NCBI GenBank assembly: GCA_905182775.1
Contig: CAJJCU010000112.1
Coordinates: 1 to 39,778, forward strand
Reading direction: 5' to 3'
Length of the DNA stretch: 39,778 nucleotides
DNA from: an uncultured Flavobacteriales bacterium
Lineage (GTDB): Bacteria; Bacteroidota; Bacteroidia; Flavobacteriales_D; Crocinitomicaceae
Shown: positions 17,674 through 24,084 of the stretch, one piece after another
Layout: each line of letters opens with the position of its first letter
Numbering within the stretch: the first letter of the stretch is position 1
Notes under the pieces: model-generated
Told to the model about the DNA's origin: nothing
The model's input: only the letters and a program-made list of their open reading frames with translations
Databases searched by the model: none
Position numbers and translations under genes: made by a program

Positions 17674-18740
17674 TTCGGTTTTTTGAATAAAAATGGTAAA
17701 AACACATAAACGCAAAAAGCGACAAAGGCCAAAATGAGAGGCATGTAGTACACCCTTCGCTCTATCTTAAAGGTCAAATCTCGCAAATATCCATTTGAGC
17801 TGAGGTTAATTTCTGTTAATATTAAATCTGTTGCTGGATAAGGGTCCTTGGCATGAAACCAAAGCCCATTTGTAAGCTCGGATAAGTTCTGAACAAAGGA
17901 GAGATTAACTTTGGATAAAATTAAATTTCCAGAATCATCCAAACGCAGCTCTTGATTTCCTTTTGTTATCAACGGGCCGCCAGACTCGGACCCTATTGCA
18001 ACAGAAATGAGCTTAATATTTGAACTAGCGATAGATTCAAAAACTTCATGCCTTTCTGGTTGATGGTCCTCCCCATCTGTTAAAAGGAGAATCACATTAT
18101 TTGCTTTTTTATTTTCTAGAGTATTTTTCGCTTTTTGAAGAGCTCCGCCTACATCCGTACCTTGATTACTAAAATGACTCGTATTCACCTCCGAAACCAT
18201 TAACTTAAAGCGGTCATAATCTCTTGTTAATGGGAGCTCAATCATTGCATTTTCCGCAAAAATACAAAGCCCTATTCGCTGCCCTGACAATTTATTGACC
18301 GTCGCTTTCAATAAATTACGACTAGCCTCTAACCTACTCACCCCTTCAATATCCTTAACATCCATAGATCGAGAAAGGTCTAAACAGACCATAACATCGC
18401 CTTCACGAGAAGCCACAGCCCTACTTTCAGTACCGATCACTGGATCAGAAAGCCCTAACAACAAACCAACAAAACAAAACTTAAGAGCTAAAAACTTATA
18501 GAGATGTCTTTTAGAATGATTGCGATCTCCATACTTCTTTTGGATTATTTTATGATCTTGAACAAACAAGATATAAGCTGGAAGAAGAAGGAGTAAGAAA
18601 TAAAGTATACCCTGATTTTGAAAAATCAAACCTTTGAATCGGAAATTTTGAATGAGGGCAAGGATCAATATTGAGAAAATAAAGTCTAGAAGAAATACCT
18701 TCCAAACCATCCTTTGTTGGAATCTGTCTTTTTTACTCAT
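17670..18740 (-). CDS. batB: BatB-like VWA domain membrane protein
   Basis: Von Willebrand factor A protein of the Bat complex. The start is taken at the ATG for MSKKDRFQQRM (356 aa), eight bases inside batA; the track starts at an earlier TTG. Two hydrophobic helices (about 15-35 and 44-61) and a third at about 85-98 precede the VWA domain. Its metal site is DLSRS (D121), with TDVGGAL and LLTDGEDHQPE completing the MIDAS. A C-terminal helix (PLILAFVAFCVYVFLPFLF) ends the protein. The VWA domain is expected in the periplasm between membrane anchors. AAAGGA just before the ATG is one of the few Shine-Dalgarno-like sequences here. Confidence 0.9.
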   Translation of the reverse strand: MSKKDRFQQRMVWKVFLLDFIFSILILALIQNFRFKGLIFQNQGILYFLLLLLPAYILFVQDHKIIQKKYGDRNHSKRHLYKFLALKFCFVGLLLGLSDPVIGTESRAVASREGDVMVCLDLSRSMDVKDIEGVSRLEASRNLLKATVNKLSGQRIGLCIFAENAMIELPLTRDYDRFKLMVSEVNTSHFSNQGTDVGGALQKAKNTLENKKANNVILLLTDGEDHQPERHEVFESIASSNIKLISVAIGSESGGPLITKGNQELRLDDSGNLILSKVNLSFVQNLSELTNGLWFHAKDPYPATDLILTEINLSSNGYLRDLTFKIERRVYYMPLILAFVAFCVYVFLPFLFKKPK

Positions 18741-19758
18741 GTCCTTTAAATAAAAAGAAGTCAATACTAAAAAGGAGTATACTCAAAATCAGAATCGATG
18801 TTAATAAAAACTCAGGAAATGGAATGGCTGCCTGTATATCTGGTCGCATTTTAATTCTCTTTTTCTCTATTTTATCAATCTCCGATATTACTTTTTCTAA
18901 AGACTTCGAGTTGGTCGCTCTAAAATATTTCGCACCTGTAGTCTCAGAAATATCTTCAAGTACCTGCTCATCTATTTCAACAGGTGCATAAAAATAACCC
19001 ATCCCAAAAGGGGACGAATCAGGCATGGGGGCAAAGCCATTTGTACCAACACCAATGCAGTACACCCTAATGTTTTCATCTTTTGCTAGACCAGCCGCCT
19101 CTATCGGAGTAAGGTCTCCCCTATTATTGGTCCCATCTGTTAAAAGAATAATTGCTTTTGACTCTGTGCTATCCCCTTTTAGCTGAGCAACTGCAGTCCC
19201 AAGACCAATACCAATAGCAGTTCCAGGAACCATACCTGCTCCATTAACTCTATCAAGTTGTTCCAAAAGCAGGCCGTGATCTGTTGTCTTAGGACAGGCA
19301 GAATAGGCCTCACCTGCGTAAGCAACCAAACCAATGCGGTCATTCTTCCGGTAGCCTATAAATTGCTCTATCACCTTTTTTGCCGAATTCAAACGATTGG
19401 GCTTTAAATCCATAGCTTGCATGGATTCAGATACATCCAAAACAAAAAGAATATCAATACCTACGACATTTATATCATCATTCTGTTGCTGATTGTCCCA
19501 AGAAAAAGGATGAGCCAAAGCCAGAACGACCAATAAAAAAAAGGCTGTCTTTAAAACAAATAAAGCTTGTCTTAACCTACGGATAAAGGCGGATTGAATT
19601 GACCTCTGAGAAGCTTCAGGTTTAGTAAAGACGACACCATGGAATTGACGGCGCTCTAGATAAAATAAAGCAACTATAAATACAGGCAACAAGAGCAGCA
19701 AATAAAACCAATTTGGCTCTAAGAAATCATACCCTGTATTTCGTATCAACCAATTCAT
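18733..19758 (-). CDS. batA: BatA-like VWA domain membrane protein
   Basis: The second VWA protein of the Bat complex, 341 aa. N-terminal helices (about 17-34 and 66-83) flank a basic segment that is typical of the family. The VWA domain (about 100-300) has a complete MIDAS: DVSES (D108), GTAIGIG and LLTDGTNNRGD. The C-terminus is a membrane helix (LLTSILILSILLFSIDFFLF). Its ATG overlaps the preceding gene's stop (ATGA). BatA and BatB probably work as a pair with MoxR, as in other MoxR-VWA systems. Links to aerotolerance come from other Bacteroides and Francisella-type work and are not shown here. Confidence 0.92.
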   Translation of the reverse strand: MNWLIRNTGYDFLEPNWFYLLLLLPVFIVALFYLERRQFHGVVFTKPEASQRSIQSAFIRRLRQALFVLKTAFFLLVVLALAHPFSWDNQQQNDDINVVGIDILFVLDVSESMQAMDLKPNRLNSAKKVIEQFIGYRKNDRIGLVAYAGEAYSACPKTTDHGLLLEQLDRVNGAGMVPGTAIGIGLGTAVAQLKGDSTESKAIILLTDGTNNRGDLTPIEAAGLAKDENIRVYCIGVGTNGFAPMPDSSPFGMGYFYAPVEIDEQVLEDISETTGAKYFRATNSKSLEKVISEIDKIEKKRIKMRPDIQAAIPFPEFLLTSILILSILLFSIDFFLFKGHE

Positions 19759-20702
19759 TGATCCTCTTCTATTAATGGTGATGTATCCAGAACGATTTTA
19801 ATGAGCTCGAGTTTTAAACTCTCAATTTGTTGATCGGCAATTGTTGAATCCGCAAACTTAACGTAGTCAGAAGCAAGCAATATCTTTTCAATTTGCCTCC
19901 TACTCTCCGTATTTATGTCTAGATGCTTCAGTAGCAAGTTAGATTGATGCGTTGTCTTATCAAGAAAAGAAACGCCAAACCGAAGGGTCAGGTAGTCTCT
20001 AAGGATAAATGAAAATTGCACAAAATGTTCTTGAATACTATCATTACGCCACAATTCGGCAGCATATAAGACTTGAATCTCTGCCAATGTTTTCTCCTCA
20101 ACAGAAAGGTTGGTGTCACTACTTTGGTTCTTTTTGAAATACTTCAACCAAATAAAAATAGAAATGATCATAAGTAAAACCAATGCTAAAATGACATAAG
20201 CAGCAGTCTTGAGCTGGAACTTTTTAGAATCTGATTCCCAACCAGAGAAGGTCTCTTTTAGGTCATAAATCTCAAGGTTATCCTTTTGATCATAAAAGGA
20301 AACTTTTATATAAACTTGCTGCGACTTGATGACAGTATCACCAAAGCGGTAGTCAAACCCAAGCAGTGAAAGTTCACAGGAATCCCATGCAATAACCTCA
20401 TACTCTCTTTGATAAAACTGAACTCCATCAATCAAAAAGCTACTATCTATGGTCTCTAAAACCTCTACATCCTTGCATAAAGTCTCGTGAATGGAGGTGT
20501 CTACTGAAAGATATTTTGCAGGATAAAAGCCTTGATTTATTTTTTCCTCTGGAAAATCTATTGAACCTTGAACTGTACAGCTTATTTTAAAAACATCACC
20601 GACCCTCGGGGTATCCGAAGAAACCTCAACAACCACCTCTTTTTGCCCGATGACAGCAGTGGCAGCTAAACTAAAAAATAAAAGAAGCTTAAATCTTATC
20701 AA
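19755..20702 (-). CDS. BatD-like short membrane protein of the bat operon
   Basis: No firm family name. The 315-aa protein has a signal peptide (IRFKLLLFFSLAATAVIGQ), a short periplasmic beta domain (about 22-160) and one transmembrane helix at about 167-187 (AYVILALVLLMIISIFIWL). A cytoplasmic helical tail of about 125 residues follows (LAEIQVLYAAELWRNDSIQ). The start of the periplasmic part, VEVSSDTPRVGDVFKISCTV, resembles the start of BatD in the same operon (VLNLQPKVGELITIEM), so it may be a short BatD relative or DUF4381-like. The start codon appears to be TTG, overlapping the DUF58 stop as TTGA; no ATG fits the signal peptide. Confidence 0.7.
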   Translation of the reverse strand: MIRFKLLLFFSLAATAVIGQKEVVVEVSSDTPRVGDVFKISCTVQGSIDFPEEKINQGFYPAKYLSVDTSIHETLCKDVEVLETIDSSFLIDGVQFYQREYEVIAWDSCELSLLGFDYRFGDTVIKSQQVYIKVSFYDQKDNLEIYDLKETFSGWESDSKKFQLKTAAYVILALVLLMIISIFIWLKYFKKNQSSDTNLSVEEKTLAEIQVLYAAELWRNDSIQEHFVQFSFILRDYLTLRFGVSFLDKTTHQSNLLLKHLDINTESRRQIEKILLASDYVKFADSTIADQQIESLKLELIKIVLDTSPLIEEDQ

Positions 20703-21562
20703 ATCAATCCATTTAACTTTTTAAAAACATCATCTTGGCTCGTCAATTCCATATACTGCATATTGCTTTTCCTACACTCTTTCTTCCAATATGACTTCAC
20801 GGACTCAGTTTGTTTAGCCAATCGATTCCTGACTTTGTTTGAAAACCCATTATGCCAAGTCTTTATGCCCGTCTCTGAATTAATGAGCTGGTAAAACCCC
20901 CTCAGCGGCAAACCATTTTCTAAGTAGCCTCTTACGTTAAGAACATAAGTTCTATTTTTCCTTTTGGTCTTCACTAAGGAATCCAACTGCTTTTCGGGAT
21001 TCTCAAAATGAAAATCACTCATTAAAAAAAGACGGTATTTTTTGAGTTTTAAAGACCTCAGAAATGAAAGCGGAGCCATCAGTTCAGAATGCGATGCCGT
21101 ACTTTTCCACTCCATAAGCTCCATAGCGATCATCCATATATTTTTAACTCCGCCCTTGGGTTCAAAATACCGTTCTACCTTATTCGAGAAAAAAATGGCC
21201 CCTACCCGATCCTTATTAAATGCACATGAAAAAGAAATCGTGGCAAACAACTCGATGAGCGTTTGTTTTTTAGATTTCTGATCACTTTCAAAATCCATCG
21301 ATTTTGACACATCGATCATCAACATATTAACCTGCTCCTTTTCTTCTTCAAAAACCTTTACATGCGGACGGTTATATCTAGCCGTTACATTCCAATCAAT
21401 AAACCTAGTTTCGTCTCCAAATTGGTATTCGCGCACTTCACTAAAGTTTATTCCAAAACCTTTGAATGAGCTAGAAACTTCACCCAACCTTTTTTGATGG
21501 GTTAAACTTTGCGATTTGAATTGAATTCTTCGCACAGACCGTATGAGCTCCTTAAGATTCAC
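20699..21562 (-). CDS. DUF58 domain-containing protein (MoxR-associated)
   Basis: Cytoplasmic partner commonly encoded next to MoxR ATPases. The 287-aa protein carries the DUF58 signature VREYQFGDETRFIDWNVTAR, followed by a VWA-like fold with DVSKS as metal site and FLMSDFHFENPEK as a later strand. It has no membrane segments. The start is GTG and overlaps the moxR stop as GTGA, giving tight coupling to the ATPase. Its specific client is unknown; in MoxR systems it is thought to help ATPase-driven assembly or metal loading of VWA proteins, here BatA/BatB. Confidence 0.9.
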   Translation of the reverse strand: MNLKELIRSVRRIQFKSQSLTHQKRLGEVSSSFKGFGINFSEVREYQFGDETRFIDWNVTARYNRPHVKVFEEEKEQVNMLMIDVSKSMDFESDQKSKKQTLIELFATISFSCAFNKDRVGAIFFSNKVERYFEPKGGVKNIWMIAMELMEWKSTASHSELMAPLSFLRSLKLKKYRLFLMSDFHFENPEKQLDSLVKTKRKNRTYVLNVRGYLENGLPLRGFYQLINSETGIKTWHNGFSNKVRNRLAKQTESVKSYWKKECRKSNMQYMELTSQDDVFKKLNGLI

Positions 21563-22593
21563 GGAACGTCTACGTATTGAATTACTTTTTCAATAATATC
21601 CTCTGCACTAATTTGGTCCATTTCGGCCTCATAAGAAAGTCCTATTCTATGATGCAATACGCGAACCGCCATTACCTTGACATCATCAGGAATAACGAAA
21701 GACCTTCCCTCCATAAATGCATTCGCTTTAGCCGCTAGAGCCAAACCGATACCTCCCCTTGGAGAAGCCCCAAAAATCAAATAAGGCTTTAAGGGCTCTA
21801 ATGCTTTAATACTTGGGTTTCTTGTCTGTTGAATAATCTCGACAATATATCTTTCTATTTTCTCATCTAAATAAACTTGCTTTACAATTTCTTTTAATCG
21901 AATAATATCCTTTTTGGATAGAATTTTTCGAAGCGGCTTTTTCTCCTCAGCTTGAATATGAGAATGAATGATCTCTTGTTCCTCTACTGCTGTAGGATAG
22001 CCGACCTTTATCTTGAGTAAAAAGCGGTCTTTCTGTGCCTCTGGGAGTATATAAGTACCCTCTTGTTCGATTGGGTTTTGTGTCGCCATAACTAAAAAAG
22101 GAGATGGCAATTCAAAGGTCTCCTCACCAATAGTAACTTGCCCCTCCTGCATCGCTTCAAGAAGTGCACTCTGAACTTTCGCAGGTGCTCTATTAATTTC
22201 GTCAGCCAATAAAAAAGAAGAGAAAACTGGCCCCTTTCTTACAGTAAAAGCATCCGATTTCTGCTGATAGATCATGGTTCCTGTAACATCTGCGGGAAGC
22301 AAATCAGGCGTAAATTGAATTCTACTAAAATCAAGGTTCATGGTTTGAGCCAAAGATTTAACCGCTAAAGTCTTTGCCAATCCGGGCAATCCTTCAAGAA
22401 GAACATGCCCCTCGGTCAAAAGTGCAATGAGCAAGGAATCAATCATGTCCTTTTGCCCAATGACCACTCTACCAATCTCAGTTCTTAGCTGATCTAACAG
22501 GATCTTTTCTATGGCTATTTCAGCATTGAGCTTTCTTAAATGCTCGGACGGATTCGTTTCCTCAGAATATGCTTCAGAATTGGACTCAATCAT
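21559..22593 (-). CDS. moxR: MoxR family AAA+ ATPase
   Basis: Chaperone-like ATPase that acts with VWA proteins. With the ATG start at MIESNSEAYSEE (344 aa; the track begins at a TTG three codons earlier) it shows Walker A GLPGLAKT, Walker B LLADEINRAP, sensor 1 MATQNPIEQEG and the family marks ILPEAQKDRFLLK and GASPRGGIGL. It is the first gene of the seven-gene moxR-DUF58-batX-batA-batB-batC-batD operon, every junction of which overlaps. The upstream gap is 88 bases and shared with the divergent zinc-ribbon gene. Confidence 0.95.
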   Translation of the reverse strand: MIESNSEAYSEETNPSEHLRKLNAEIAIEKILLDQLRTEIGRVVIGQKDMIDSLLIALLTEGHVLLEGLPGLAKTLAVKSLAQTMNLDFSRIQFTPDLLPADVTGTMIYQQKSDAFTVRKGPVFSSFLLADEINRAPAKVQSALLEAMQEGQVTIGEETFELPSPFLVMATQNPIEQEGTYILPEAQKDRFLLKIKVGYPTAVEEQEIIHSHIQAEEKKPLRKILSKKDIIRLKEIVKQVYLDEKIERYIVEIIQQTRNPSIKALEPLKPYLIFGASPRGGIGLALAAKANAFMEGRSFVIPDDVKVMAVRVLHHRIGLSYEAEMDQISAEDIIEKVIQYVDVP

Positions 22594-22681
22594 TGGTTTC
22601 AATATTTTAATTCATACAAAAATCAGAAACATTGAATTTTATGAATTGTATTTCATGTTAATTCTTGTTAATCTTGTAGAA

Positions 22682-23053
22682 ATGAAGAAGAATAACGAAC
22701 GTAACTGCCTGGAATGCAACGAGAAACTAGTTGGTCGAAAAGATCAAAAGTTTTGCTGTGACTATTGCCGTAATTCCTACAATAACAAACTCAATGAAGA
22801 TTCTAATAAGGCCGTTCGAAATATAAATCGAATATTAAGGAAAAACCGTAGGATTTTATCCGATTTAAATCCAACTGGTAAAAACAAGATTCACCTGATC
22901 CAATTGGCTGAGCTTGGGTTCAATTTTCATTATTTCACCAATATATATACTACTAAAAAAGGGCTTCAGTATATCTTTTGTTACGATATGGGGTATAGAG
23001 AAATAGAGAACAAAGAGTACCTTCTCGTTCATAAGCAAGAATATGTATCCTAA
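22682..23053 (+). CDS. Small zinc-ribbon protein, uncharacterised
   Basis: The track ORF extends upstream into moxR, but the conserved part begins at the ATG for MKKNNERN, giving 123 aa. An ATG nine codons earlier (MLILVNLVEMKK) is possible but less likely. Residues about 9-30 form a DUF2116-like zinc ribbon: CLECNEKLVGRKDQKFCCDYCRN, with CxxC and a second CxxxC/CxxC-like cluster, followed by SYNNKLN. The rest (VRNINRILRKNRRILSDLNP, then FHYFTNIYTTKKG) is basic and conserved in Flavobacteriales from memory. This suggests nucleic-acid or protein binding. The function is unknown. The hydrolase gene follows after nine bases. Confidence 0.8.
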   Translation: MKKNNERNCLECNEKLVGRKDQKFCCDYCRNSYNNKLNEDSNKAVRNINRILRKNRRILSDLNPTGKNKIHLIQLAELGFNFHYFTNIYTTKKGLQYIFCYDMGYREIENKEYLLVHKQEYVS

Positions 23054-23062
23054 ACATACTGT

Positions 23063-23887
23063 ATGAAAACAATTAATGATTCTTTCCGCGGGGCAGACCA
23101 TAGATTGAGCTTGATTGATTTAGAGCTTCCAAAAAATTTCAATAATGAAATCATCATTTTCATACATGGTTTCATGGGGTTCAAAGATTGGGGTGCCTGG
23201 AATCTCGTCCAAGCATATTTTGTAAATAAAGGATATGGATTTTGTAAATTCAACACCAGTCATAATGGAGGTACAGTTGAACAAGGCATTGACTTTCCGG
23301 ACCCTGAAGCCTTTGGAAGAAATACATACAGCAAAGAAATCGAGGACGTAAAAGCAGTAATAAAATATATCGATACAAAAAATTCGAATTGGAACGGACA
23401 CCTCATTGGTCATTCAAAAGGAGGCGCAATCGCGATAATTTCCGGAAATCAGTTTGAGAAAATAAAATCAGTGAGTACGTGGGCTTCAATAGCATCCATT
23501 GAAAATAGATTTCCAAAAGGTGAAGTATTGAATGAATGGAGGGACCAAGGGGTACGATTCGTTAAGAATGGACGAACGAAACAAGATCTACCTCAAAATT
23601 TCAATCTATACAATGATTTTCAAAAGAACAAATCTAGATTCCATATTGAAAGAATTTGCAAGAAGTATGTAAAACCGATTGCACATTTCCATGGCTTAGA
23701 AGATACGTCTGTTCCCTCTGAAAGTTCCCAGAAACTTGCTGATTGGAGTAAAGGTGAACTCCATATGATTAAAGAAACCAATCATGTGTTTGACAGCGCT
23801 CATCCTTGGGTTGCAATAGAAATGCCTGATAAACTTGAAAAGCTATGCGGCCTTACCTTAAAATTCATTTCAAAAATAAAGACATAA
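23063..23887 (+). CDS. Alpha/beta hydrolase
   Basis: Serine hydrolase fold, 274 aa, no signal peptide. The oxyanion-hole segment is FIHGFMGFKDWG, the nucleophile elbow GHSKGG, the acid residue likely the Asp in HGLEDTSVP, and the catalytic His in KETNHVFDSAHPW. This architecture is like dienelactone-hydrolase or esterase-type alpha/beta hydrolases of Bacteroidota. The substrate cannot be told from sequence. It lies nine bases after the zinc-ribbon gene, so the two are likely co-transcribed, and ends just before a hairpin that also serves the convergent tRNA gene. Confidence 0.88.
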   Translation: MKTINDSFRGADHRLSLIDLELPKNFNNEIIIFIHGFMGFKDWGAWNLVQAYFVNKGYGFCKFNTSHNGGTVEQGIDFPDPEAFGRNTYSKEIEDVKAVIKYIDTKNSNWNGHLIGHSKGGAIAIISGNQFEKIKSVSTWASIASIENRFPKGEVLNEWRDQGVRFVKNGRTKQDLPQNFNLYNDFQKNKSRFHIERICKKYVKPIAHFHGLEDTSVPSESSQKLADWSKGELHMIKETNHVFDSAHPWVAIEMPDKLEKLCGLTLKFISKIKT

Positions 23888-23917
23888 AAAAAAGCCTGAT
23901 TTCTCAGACTTTTTTTT
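23886..23917. terminator. Bidirectional terminator between hydrolase and tRNA-His
   Basis: A-run, AGCCTGA, TTTC loop, TCAGACT, T-run. On the minus strand the seven-pair stem is complete with one G-U wobble, so it fits the tRNA-His transcript best. On the plus strand there is one C-A mismatch but the T-run of eight still supports termination after the hydrolase gene. Confidence 0.8.
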
Positions 23918-23918
23918 G

Positions 23919-23993
23919 GGTGGAAGATGGGGCTCGAACCCACGACCCTCGGTACCACAAACCGATGCTCTAACCAACTGAGCTACAACCACC
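23919..23993 (-). tRNA. tRNA-His (GTG anticodon)
   Basis: The minus strand reads GGTGGTTGTAGCTCAG and folds into a cloverleaf: D stem GCTC/GAGC, anticodon stem TCGGT/ACCGA with loop TTGTGGT (anticodon GTG), variable loop of five, T arm GTGGG-TTCGAGC-CCCAT. The extra 5' G (G-1) pairs with C73, the histidine identity feature. CCA is not encoded. Odd: positions 5-68 and 6-67 of the acceptor stem are both T-T mismatches (see findings). The gene has its own promoter-like TATATTTG just upstream and a terminator just after. Confidence 0.93.
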
Positions 23994-24005
23994 ATTTCGT
24001 GGCGA

Positions 24006-24013
24006 CAAATATA
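24006..24013 (-). promoter_or_regulatory. Possible -7 element for tRNA-His
   Basis: On the minus strand TATATTTG matches TAnnTTTG exactly and lies 12 bases before the tRNA 5' end, the distance expected for a short tRNA leader. The -33 element is not clear. Confidence 0.5.
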
Positions 24014-24047
24014 ATAAATTCTTGTCATAAAAATTAAACAAAATAAA

Positions 24048-24055
24048 TACGTTTG
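24048..24055 (+). promoter_or_regulatory. Possible -7 element of the second TonB receptor
   Basis: TACGTTTG matches TAnnTTTG exactly, 29 bases before the TTG start codon of the receptor. A TTG lies 23 bases further upstream, a longer spacer than usual. It is back to back with the tRNA-His promoter. Confidence 0.4.
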
Positions 24056-24084
24056 TAAATCGTTATGGTCTTAACTTTACAGTC

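Noticed and set aside
22511-22681. Upstream extension of the zinc-ribbon ORF
   Set aside because: It runs antisense through the start of moxR and adds an unconserved hydrophobic stretch; the conserved protein starts at the ATG at 22682.
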